DNA of 64,000 nucleotides. Source: Mesaphorura yosii (taxonomy: Eukaryota; Arthropoda; Collembola; Poduromorpha; Tullbergiidae). A program made the position numbers and the translations under genes. Under the pieces are notes generated by a model. It did not search any database. It saw only the letters and a program-made list of their open reading frames with translations, and was not told where the DNA came from. Below are positions 24,989 through 36,900 of the stretch, piece by piece; position 1 is the stretch's first letter; each line of letters starts with the position of its first letter. Location of the stretch: positions 1 through 64,000 of the forward strand of contig WIXG01000026.1 in assembly GCA_009869945.1 (NCBI GenBank), given 5' to 3'.

Positions 24989-25016
24989 CTGGACGAGCGT
25001 ACAGCGGCTCGTCCAG
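24989..25016. repeat. Perfect hairpin, 10-bp arms
   Basis: CTGGACGAGC (24989-24998) pairs exactly with GCTCGTCCAG (25007-25016) around an 8-base loop. It is GC-rich against an AT-rich background. No T-run follows and no function is known. Confidence 0.55.
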
Positions 25017-28000
25017 CATCATTTGACTTATTACAGCCTCTACTTTATGTCGCTCTTCATTACCGAAATGAAGTGTCTTGCTTTTAGTTGCCAGAGTATT
25101 TTATCTGTAGCAACGACGTAATAATTCCGACAAAGAAAAGAAGCGACTATTAACTCTGAACTGCTACTTGTCTTCTGACGTCCTTTATGTATTTGGTCTT
25201 TCACTACTGCGCTACAGTTCGCACAGTGGAACTTTTATCACCGCAATATTTTATGGCAACAATATTTTTATTCTCCTTTCTTCGACTTACTTTTTCTCCG
25301 TGTCTGACATTGTCTTTGTCTCCAGCATGGAGACGATCAAGACGTTCGCTCATGTGCTTTTATTGTTCACAGTTCAGACGAGCATGCATGCTCCACTTGG
25401 TGAGCCATCAAATAAAATAGAATCCCGACGCATTTATCATGCATATTTGCCTTCTGGCCTCTGCCCCCAAAACATTTAGACCTGGTCGATGAAAGAGAGC
25501 AAAAGTGGTCCTGTTGAAAAGAGAAAAGGCGAAACGCGGTAACGTGAATTTTACGACTTTCGTACTCGGTTTATGTGCAATAACACGGTGCTCCGCTTGT
25601 TTCACTCGGAGCCTTTTGCCCGATTGTATAATGAGGTGTGTACAGGTCTCTAATTCATTCCACTTTTCGAAAGGGTTAATCAAATTGAGATTTTATATAT
25701 ATACAACAACAAAGGCGAGTTTAAATGATGATGGCCTTCAACCTTTTACTTAAGCGTGAATTTTATCTTTATACATCCTGACTCACTTCGTTTCCTTCCA
25801 GCATTCCTCATATCATTGCCGCTGCCAGGCCTCCGCCTTCCACTTTTAATGGTGTCTACCTAGTATTTATAATCGTGCGAGTCCGTCGAGATTCGCACCT
25901 CAAAATCAATAAAATGAAGAAACCAAATGGTGAGTGTCAATTACAAGAATTTTAATTATTTGCCTATCTTTTATTTGTGTGTTTGCACGGGAGGAGGACA
26001 ATCATCGTTCGTGTCTGGCTATTGCCTGCCCACCTTCGTGTCAGTTGCGCAGTGATTAAGTACATTCATGCCTCAACATTCGTCTTTAGCTGCAGGCTGT
26101 CACAAAACTCATAATAACAACACTTTTATAAAATCCTACGCAAAACATCGAATGTCAAAATCATTGGAGACACAATTAACGTGCATAATTGACTGTAGAG
26201 ACAAAGAGTTTGGGTGGAACATCGAACCGTCTCTAATGCGCACTAGAAGTAGAAACAGCATGTTGGACAAATCACTTGCCTCATGCGCTCGTGTAGTAGA
26301 CGAAAACGTGCTCAACGCCAGGCGTTCGGTGGCCAGGTCAACATAATTGAGCACTCAATTGAAATAAGGCGTCGTACTTGGTTCTATTGTGCTGTCGTTA
26401 TTTTAACTACTATCCGGTCTCCTTTTTCCCCATAAAAAGGTCATAAACACATTTCTCTATCCTCAATTGCTGCAATAATTCTGCACAGTATGTACAGACG
26501 CAGATCCAACAACAGAAACATCGGCGTGAGTTTTTACTTTGTCCACAGAGAAGGAGCAGAGGAAAAGAAAGCGAAAGCTGCTGAGTGGAGTCGCGGCTGC
26601 TTTCACTTAATATTATTATTTTGTACATTTCCTTTTTGCATGTTTTGTTCTAATCTAATGAATGAGCACTAAACCCAAACAATGCATTGCCAAGAGTTCA
26701 TTCCAACGCACTTGGAGCACATTCCTTTCATGGCGTATAATCAATGTGTATACAAGAAAGTCAACATGTTTTTTCCTAAATACAGGAAGTAATAATAGGC
26801 CCGGGAGAAAGCTGCTGGCTGGAGGGCGAGAGTCTTGTTATAGTAATCGACGTCAGCAATTTGTTCCGAAGTTTCAAGATACAAAGAAAATAGTTTACTC
26901 ATGCAATTCTCAAAGTCTGAGTCTTGTAAAGGTCTAATTCATGCAATGCCAATAATAATAGTCACTCCAGCGGAAAGTGAAAGCAATTAGAGTCTTGCTG
27001 TTCCTTATTGTGGAGCTTGCTCAATTTGTGAAACAAAAAAATATTTCTTATCGCAGTTTTTCAAATCAATCTGTCGTGCTAGCTGCCAACGAAACTGAAC
27101 CGAAAGCTTATAGCAACTTGTTCTTACCTGAGACTTGAATCGTCGAGCCCACAAGACGAAATGCCAAATGCTAGTGTTCAACAGACGCGGCAAGATCTGG
27201 CGTAGCCACTGCTCGCATCAGACGGAGAGTTTCTCGTCTAGCTATGCAAGGTGAAATAGTGAACCAGCTGATCGGTTAATTTCAGAGCTCAACTGATCGA
27301 TATTCAAGACCCACTCCACAAAACTGAACGCACAGGTTGACGTTTGCAACGTCTGTCTGCGTGATGGACTAAGAATCCAGTAGAATGACGCGTCGTTGAT
27401 GAATATTACTATGCTAGATGAGTGGTTGAGGGAGAAACCCGACCACGAGTGTACGTCGCTCACAGGGACGAAAACAACTGAGTTCTGGATCCACGCGTTT
27501 AGAAATGAATACAAACGAGAAATGGAAATGATTTTTCGGCAGCTTTTCGCTCTCGTGCTCGCTTCCCACTTGAGTCACCGTGTGCAGTGCGCGGTGGTGT
27601 AGAACCCAATTTCTGCTCCAGAGTAACACAATCTATGCGTAATATTGCAATGAAGAAGAGCTTTGAGAAATGTCTATATCCACTTGTACACAACACGGAC
27701 TGGTTCAGATGCTCTGTGCGGTGCGTCAACGTGCGTGTTTACTGTGGAATGAAGCGACTTCTCACCAACTACCTCTTATGGAGCGATCACGTTACTCGGA
27801 GAATGAGGAACCGTCTGCTTCATGCGATGCTCTGCTGGTTCTAGTAGAGTTAATGCATTGTTTCTTCTTTCCTGGTAACACTTTCCTCACTTTTACTGAT
27901 TCCCTTCTTCGCCTCGGCCTGCCTGCCCTTCTTCAATTTCATATGGTGGTGTTGCTGAGCGAACAATTAACGAGTGCGCACAGATCGCGCCTCGTCTCTC

Positions 28001-30427
28001 CTTCACCACCATAATAATGCATCATCATTGACTACGAAACAAAACAAGCAACACATTAGTGCTTTTAAATACATTAGAGCACTCGGGCTCTGCCCTTCTC
28101 CCTGCCACGGTCACAGTGCAACGTCTGCGACTGCAGGGCACGGGCAGTGGCAAGGGTACAGCAAGCTAGACAGTCGACACTCAAGTTGTTGCTTAGCAGG
28201 CACCGCTGACACTGCCACCCTTTTGTCTCGAACGATGAACGAACATGGACTCAGCAATTATGTGGATGAGGGTGTGCGGGTGTGCAGGCCTCGACTCAGA
28301 ATCAATTCATTGCAGAGACACACACCAACGAGCATTATAAATTATACTGTGCAAAAGGAACGCAGCGAGATGGATGGATGGAATTACGTAATGGAAAATC
28401 AGATGACAATAATCTTCGCCTCTGCATCGCTCTCTGGATCTTCTGCTCTTACCTCCCCAGCACATCAATAATAAACCTCCATTAATCAATACTGAGGATT
28501 GTAACGCGATATTTGCTTGCTCAAATCAAAGTTGTAATCTGTCTCATGATGAGTTCTTCGCTCGTAGCGACAAATTCTCAACCCGTTGGTGTACAATGCG
28601 GCAACAACAACGGAGCCCGTGAATTGTGGAGCCTCATTCAGGTTTCTTCCTCAGCCTCTGAAACGCATTGAAGCGTAGGGCTGCAAGAGGCAGGCTGGTA
28701 GAGACCAAGTCGCAGACCTCGATGTGACTGTGCTTTGTTTGGAGATGAAGTGATCTCCATTCAGCCGAGTTCGTGGTTGTTCATCATCACATCACATCTG
28801 AAAGATCACTCGAATATTTTCCCTTGTTACTATTAAATCGTAATAATAATAAGTGAGGAACTTGCACAAAGATTTTTCCATATTCTAGTTTTGTGTGCCC
28901 TTCTTGTGTTGTACCGTCCGTGCTGCTCTTTAATAAAGAGCTTTTTATGTGCCCGTACAAAAACGTGACTTGTAGTTTTGAACGCCTTCGTCCGATCATC
29001 ATCTCCCGCATTTAACTCCATTTATGTACACATTATCCCTCGCGCGTCCAACACAATTCTCAAGTGCATTTAAGGCAACCACGCCAAAGCATCGCACACT
29101 GGTCACTCGGCTGGGAACTCAGTTTGATGGCCGAACTCAAGAAATCGTTTACTGAAACCTTTGCTTGAGCTCTGTACAGACTGCTTAATGGATAAAAATA
29201 ATAATGAGAAATAAATCTGCGTGCCTTTTTACACTGAAAACAACCACTTAAGCCATTTGTGGCATAAGGTAGGGTCGATCTTCTCGTCCTCGCATCTCTC
29301 ATTCAATCAGCCTAGCAATAATAAGAAAACCATTTTGAAAAGGTTGATTACTACATCATGTACAAGAATCCACGCAGCTTTGTGCAGAGGGACGTCTCAC
29401 CATGAGCCAGACATTGCTTTTCTTAATAATTAACGTTTTGTTCCGATGTACCTGTTACACCATAATTTTACAACTAAATCGCCCCTGTCTAATCTCATCT
29501 CATCTAATGTTTAACCACAGGACAAAGGCCAAATGTTTTCTTTAATTAGCGTCTTCGCATTGAGAAATTACACAGCAGCGGTCGCAATAATTTCCAAATG
29601 ATCTCAATTCCAGCTGAATACAGTCGAAACAAGTACCGAGCCTAATTAGCCTGATAAACTTGACAATTTGTGCTTCAATGGGTTGACAAGGGAAAATCGT
29701 AAACATTAGTTTACCCCATAGCAAATGTTCTTGTTTCTCAAACTGAATCCATTCCATTTCTATCCTTTCTTCTGTTCGGTGCGTCTTTGGCCATCTTATA
29801 ATCAATTCGTCGCAGTATAAAGTGAATGCGAACCATTTGTGTGCTTATGTCAAGCCATTTGCGAGCTAATCTACAAAGTATTCACATACTGCACTAAATC
29901 TGAACCAATTATGCAATCTCCTTCTGCTTGCTCTGCACCGCATGCACTTTCAACTATTTAAATTAGGCTGAATGTTGTCATACTGATTCAGCACAATTAA
30001 AGAGCAGAACATGGTTCACTCTGAATGAAATTCAATATCACGATAATAGTACTTGTCGTGACTCATAATTTCTTCCATCTAATGAAACATGAGTGCGTGC
30101 AGAACAAATATATCTTCTTGTCAAAGGAAGTAGCATTAATAAATGTCCCATGCCCTTGCTCTGATTCTATCTCCATCAATTCAACATGGATACAAATCAA
30201 TATGACGTTTAAGCTTTGAAATTCATAAATGCAGCATTTGGTGTTTGTAAACCTCCTTGAAGTCCTTTGGTGTATTCAGCGACCTAATTGTTTCGTTTTG
30301 TCTCTCAGTTGCGTTTCATCATTGTAGTAGCTCTCATTGCAAACACGGAATGTATGATTTATTCTCCACACACAGGTACAATCGAATCTCAACTGTCCCG
30401 TAGACGCAGATTGAGCAATTAGAGCCT

Positions 30428-30941
30428 GGCTGCTCAACATAGTTAATACTGCGGAGTGATTGTGTGGGTTACGAAGCACGTGATAATGAGCCAATTAGAT
30501 ACTGAGTTTATTGATAGAAAGTTACAATTCGGTTAAAGGTCTGATTGAGTAGTCGACTACGTTTTGCTGAGGAGCCTTCTGGCTCCTCAGGAAGAGTTGA
30601 GCTGCAACTGCTTGAAGATGGTTGGCGAGTGCTTCGTATTTATACAGATGCATGACGCAGGAGTTGCCATCCAGTTGTAGTAGCCGAGCACGGCTACGTG
30701 ACTTCATTTACATAATTAGTTCTGGGTATTTCTCCATGACTTGACCTAACCGGTCATGGTGCTTAACATGTCATGCCGTGACATGTCAGAGTTTATGGTT
30801 GAAGATTGGTGTTAATTGCCTTAAATAATGTAATGCACACCTGTGCATTACGTATGATGTAACAGGCTACAAGTAATGCATGGTTCATGTCATTACTCCT
30901 GGCTGCTTGGCTCTAGACTGAGGCTGCTCAACACAGTTAAT
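30428..30941 (-). repeat. LTR-like block with hairpin array and 20-bp flanking direct repeats
   Basis: Two direct copies of GGCTGCTCAACAyAGTTAAT (30428-30447 and 30922-30941, one mismatch) bound a block that on the minus strand looks like a retroelement LTR: a palindrome-rich upstream part, TATAAATA at 30644-30637, then AATAAA at 30512-30507. On that strand each direct repeat contains TGTTGAGCAGCC, a plausible LTR start. Perfect inverted repeats inside: 30549-30560, 30567-30590 (10-bp arms), 30680-30697, 30734-30759 (7-bp arms), 30766-30786, 30830-30851 (10-bp arms) and 30872-30897. No adjacent gag or pol was recognised, so a solo LTR is one reading; a palindromic nonautonomous element is another. 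Confidence 0.5.
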
Positions 30942-33900
30942 TCTTTCCGTGTCCAGGACATAAGTGTCGTGAGCACTGACTTTGTTCATGGTGACTGTAG
31001 CGGAAAACAAAGTTATTCATAAGTGCGGTGTAATGACACAATTATTCCAAGACAAATCTACAAAATTTGACAAAATGTAAAGGTTACGAATTGTGTGTGC
31101 CACCACACCGCATTAAAACCCAATGCACGCTGCACGCTTCACACTCAAGACCATTTGTTACTCAATAAGCTGAACTCAGAAGATTTCTTTGAGGTTCGAT
31201 TGTAAACAAGATTTTGATTGGTGTGATATCAAGCTTTAACGTTATGAGTCGTATCGCGTATGGTAATAAACCTCCGCTTGAAACAGTATTACCACTTTTG
31301 CAAGTCGCAGCATCTCAAGTTGACAAACTATTCCGACGCCACCGGAATCCCAGAACGTTTGGATTCTTTAAATCGCTGGTAACTCTCTAGCTGGCACATC
31401 GTCGTGCGGGCGGAAGACGCGTTTCCAAGTGCTTGAGACAAAATTGTTTCCCTCATCACTGTATTTGTTTAAAAGATGAAACAAGTAAACTGGATAAAAA
31501 AACTTGCAGGCTAACATCGTCAGCACCAGAATAAGTAGAGTGCACGCCAGCCAGTTCGAATGAACAACCGTTTATCCTTTCTTAAATGCTCCGAAGACTG
31601 CGTAAATGCGTACCTCGTCTGTATTTGACATCAATAAATTGTTGCTCGCGTTGAGAATTGAAAAGAGAAGGGAAGTCAGAGCTGTAATGGATCAGGGAGG
31701 AGAATTAGAAGTTATGTGGAGAAACGCACATTAGTCGGATTAAAAGAACAAGAGTAGTCGAGTATCGTGTTGGAGAGTCAAGAAAGCGGGGAAGTGGAAG
31801 ACGAGCGAACAACTTCATACCAAGTCAGTCAAGTCAGTGCCTTGTAAATATACAAGTTTAAAAATTGACATTTTGAAGCGAGAGATGAAAGGCGAGTCGA
31901 ACGAGAAAAGAATTAGACGTGAAATGAAATGTGAAGAGATCTTTGTCTTGAAAACTTTACTTGTTTCTGCCTTGCCCATGAATGTGAAAAAACGATTCAA
32001 AACAATCAATGTCTAACCGTTGGTATTCATCTCCTTGCCTTCACCGTGCCGTGGTCTGTTATAACAGCTGCTGACTTGACTGTGCAATCTTTTTCTAGTT
32101 GCCCTTGACTAGTTCTTCGAACCGCATTTTGTATGGAAACAAATGAACTGAAAAATGTCGATTAGGAGAAGTCCTACATCAATTGGCTAAGTAATTACAT
32201 ATCCCATATCACCCCATGGAACTACTAGGCAATTTGAGCGATTTCTGGAAGAACCTGATGTTAAGTTGTGTGCATCATGCAAACCGGACAAACAATATTT
32301 CCAATATTCTAGTTCGAAAGTGTTTGTTTTTCCAGTTGCTTCCATGATCATACTTAGAGATATAAACTACAAAGCAGTTCTGACAGATCCACCAACTCAC
32401 TTGAGAAATGGAAACGGTCCAAAATATACAAGGCTGCTGTGGTGAGTCTGATTCTAAAGCTTAACGCTAATATCCTAACTGTTCACTTGCTAGATTTGCA
32501 AGTAAAAACAATACACCATAATGGATAATCGTAGTAATGCGAAGTTCATTAAGTGACACAAATGGCATCATTGTTTATTTGGCTGAAAGCAGCCAGATCC
32601 CCTGCATATTAAGTAATTATTGTTCGCACGACCTGGACAGGGTTCTCAGAGTGCTGATTTAAGTATCACACCATTGAAACTACATCAGTTCTTTAAGTTG
32701 CACAGAGGTCAAAATACTATTGGCTAGGACATCGCAGCAACCTCAGTTGAAACCGGCGGTTTCAACTGGTTCATTGTTGTCGATTTAATAGGTCGTATAG
32801 TAGGTCGAGTTTATTTTGTTGCAGTTACAAGGCAGGGGATTTACTTACTTCAATCTTTCCCTCCGCATGTGTGACGCCACCTTGCTTACAAAAGAGAAAG
32901 TAGCTACAGAGTCGAGAATAAAGTTAAAGCTTTCAACGCGAGTAAGGCTCTGCACACAATGAAATGTGGTAGTGGGAACATTCATAGTGATATGAAATTG
33001 CTCGATGAACCGGTGTGGACAAAGTCCGCTTTTTATGTCCATTTGGAAACTCTTGACCAAATAACACCGCTAAAACTTAGCACAGGCTTGTTATTTCTCG
33101 TATTTTTTGTCCTATCAAATAGACAAAGGAAGGTAGCCATTTAGATTCAGTTTTTAAAGACTGGTGAATTGCATGGTCCAATTAGGTTAGCTATGCGAAT
33201 CACAATTTTGTGGGAAACTATGTTTAGTTTGCCATAGTAATACTAATCCATGGCTAAAACGCATTCAAGAACAAAATGTCTGATTAAAATTTATGTTGAA
33301 TGTTACTGCTTAAAACTGTCTCCTAAGTATTTTGTACATTTATGCACGGATTCTGGGGGGCCCTCTTTGGGTGAAACGAATACTATATTTTCTTGTCGAC
33401 GACAGTGTCCATGCATTCCCGTCATATACATCCCGTTTTGAGACGCTTCATTCTGCTTTTTCGTCATATTGGACTCCGAATTTTAACAGAGCGTTCAGAA
33501 TCTTGCACGTAGAAAAGTATTCATGCCAAGGACTCCACAAATACATCAGAAATTTCTTTAAGGAATAATTTATTCGATTACATACTTTGATTACGCTTCG
33601 TGTCGAAGCAAATACATCATATTCTTGATGACACAGAAGCGAATATTATTCCACCTTCGAAATCGTGTTGCAGTGCTGTGGTGCGTGCGTATTGTTCTAC
33701 TTCAGAAATTAGTATCAGGAAAATTCTGTCATTTTATAGTTTGGCTTGTAGAAACAGAACAAGAGCAAAAATAGTACAGAGTACTGACGTTGTCTGACCT
33801 CCGTATTTTAAACTTATATTTTTTGAATTAGCAATGCACGCAGCTACAGGAGTATTGGGTGCTTTCTAATTACTTTTTGCTCCCATTACTAGTCGAAGAT

Positions 33901-36900
33901 TTATGGCTCAACGCGTCCACATTGCCCTCATCCGTCGTTCTGCCGTCACCACTTACTCCAAACTTCCATGGAAATGCTCCGGCCGGATCCCGCGACTGAT
34001 GAACTATTGCTTGATTTAGCAAATATTGTGGTCCGCAAAATTCTCTGAGGATGTTGTCAATCTGTTTGCATGAGGAAGAAAAGGAAATGATCAATCGTCC
34101 ACTGCGCTTATAAGGACTCTCGGAAATCTTGCCTCAATTAAGTATTTTATTGCGGGCATCAGATTCGTTTCGCAAGATGATTCAGCCGGCTGCTTCCCAG
34201 AAATATATGGTGATGATCTCTTCCCAGTCACCCATTCTCTGGTGAAAGTGATCTGTCGAGTCAATAGTTAGTTTTTAATAGCTCAGTTCGGAATTGTCCA
34301 AGTGTTTGCCTACCTGTGCGGACGAAATTGCAAACAGCAGCTGGACAGAAATTAGAAGCAAAATATACTTCATCGTGGAAGAGATTACTGCCTCTGATGA
34401 GAAATCTTTAAAAAGGTACAATAGGTTCGATCGAAGCACTTTCACAAATGACAGATCTCAAATAAAGCTGATCCCTTCGGAAAGAGCGCCAGATCAGAAA
34501 TGGACGCTCTTTGGCATTTCTCTTCATATTTAAAGCAATTCCTGACTTCGTCATGGATGTACGTCTGCAACCTCCTCTTCAGATGTGTAGGAATTTTTAT
34601 TAAGTTAATTCATTCTAAATCTATGACAGAGTGGATTGAGAAGTACCACATCATGAAACTAAAAGCAAATTTAATTCTTTTACCCGGGAGGAGAGCAAAT
34701 ATTTGAAACCAACACACGTTTAATATTAACTTTTCATGCTGCGGTGTTAGCAAAATATATTCCACATTGGATCTTATTCAACATGCCCGTGCGAGCCTTT
34801 TAACTTTATGTTTTTTTCCATGAATATCTAATAACAATCATCATTCCTCAAGTGGAGTCATGGAACGCTCATTAGTATTGCGGGCAGATTTACTTTGAAA
34901 GTTCTGCGAACACACTTCAATCCTCTATAATCCCTCAGGAACAGGTGATGTAAACTTGCTTAACCGACAATGCAGTGAAATATTGTCAGCGAAACCTGCT
35001 CCTTAGACCGTGGAAGTGAGAATTGCAAAAGTATGGCTTTGGTTAGAGCAGTGGTTTTTGTATGGACATTTGGCAATTTAATTTAATGTAATGGAATTGG
35101 ATCTACGACATTTACGTAACTGACGTTTTTCAGCTACTCAGCAATTCTTTACAAGAGTTAAAGACGCATACAGGGAAGGTCATATGTTTCTGAACTAAAG
35201 AGCAAACTCACCGTGGGCGTATCCCACACTTCGGATAAAATTTCTTCGAAAGATCTCAAACCCTACCGCTACACACAGCCCGACATGAGATTATTATCCA
35301 AATCCCTTCCTACAGCTAAGAATAAACTCCTTTGATCTTTCTTTCTCAAATATCAAATAGCGACAGAGTTCTCAGGAAAAACCGTAGTTCTCATACAAAC
35401 AAGATTAAAAATGAATTGCGAAGTTGCAAAATTGTACCAAATATATTATATCTTCCAAAGCCTGAACTGCAAATCAAACCTAGCCAGCTGCGGTTCTCGA
35501 ATTTGCAATTCAAAGGTATTCGGCTGATTCGATGATGAAGATACTACAATCATTACGATACAATGCTGAAAGAGGCGTTCGTGGTTGTAAAGGTTGTAAT
35601 ATAAAAAGGAGCGGAACCAGATCCTAATCCAAGTCTCCGTAAAAGGCTTCTTATACTTCATTTCGGTCTATTTGCTAATAAATGTTAGCCCCGATCAATG
35701 AATCAATCATCTTTATGTGCTCAGAAGACGCAAGTACTGTGGTTTCGCACAAAATTGTTTGCACAATAAAGTGCTTAAAACTTTTAATTTTTAATTTGAA
35801 TCTTTACCACGACCGGAGCATATTATCGTTCAACTTTCAATAGTGGGGCCTGCAATCTTTTGTCCTTTATCTGCCAACGTACTTATACACTTCTGATCGC
35901 TATGATTGGCAAATTTCTTTTGTATCGATAGTTGTTGGTAAATTCTCATTCTTATCTCCATCCTTTGTCTGCTCCGTCCCAGCCCTGCAATGTGTGATAA
36001 GAAACGATCATCTAACCGCTGAAGTTTTATGTATAAGTTCAAGTATGCATGTACCCTCTGAATTCTGTTTACTACTTATCCTTATCCTTATAGATTCAGG
36101 CCGAAGACTTTCGATTTAGCTGCAAGAGGTGTCGGGCTTGGCTTATATTTGGGTAAATATTGGAGAGCGGCGCAAAATTGTTGTAGACTTGTAGACGCCT
36201 ACCTTACTGCAAGCGTTCTTGCCAAGCATCTCCCTTCACTGCTGACTGGTTCTGTTTCAATTTTACTGGCCTTAAGGACAGCAACTGCAGGTTGGAATTA
36301 AGCAACATGGTCAATCGGTCAATCTCTCCGGTTCAAGGAAAACACATTGGAAGAAATTATCGACAAATGAGTTCTACAATTTTTAACTTTACCGTCGTGC
36401 TGAACACATACAATTGGAAAAGGTTGTGCTAAATTTACCCGCGTGCATGAGCACAATGAGCAACCGCTGAATTTTCAGGAAGTTACACTCTTGTTACTTC
36501 AATCACTAATTTTTGAGGGCGAATAATAAATTACGCGATCCAGCTTGAGATGCTTTCATTCGCTGCGTCATTTAGTCATATTGCTGGCGGGTTTACAGCT
36601 TTCGTCCTTTCCTTTGCCTCGGAACTCAATCCGCCGTATTAAGGTGACTTATTTGTCATTCATTCAATGGAAGGTCTCCAGGCAGTAAAGAGAGGAGCTC
36701 ACAATTCCATACTGTTCGCACAAAGGAGAACACATTCAGGTTCAAGCGGAGTCATTTTTAATAGATTTCTAAAGGATAAATTTGAGCTCCCAAGGACCAA
36801 GTGTTGTGTTACTCTGTGAGCTGCGAACGTGTTATGTAAAGACAGAAGTTAAAAGGCCTAAAATTGTTTCATTTTGTCATGTCTCACCTAAGTTCTCAAA

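Larger units (their letters stand above)
19213..30427. other. Intergenic DNA, no host gene recognised
   Basis: Apart from the open frame at 20817-21236 and a perfect 10-bp-arm hairpin at 24989-25016, nothing here resembles a known coding region or RNA gene. Open frames are short, lack family motifs and often overlap on both strands. Confidence 0.55.

Noticed and set aside
32170-32445. About 90-codon plus-strand open frame with a Cys pair (CASCK)
   Set aside because: No recognisable family and of a length expected by chance in 64 kb; overlapping frames are also open.
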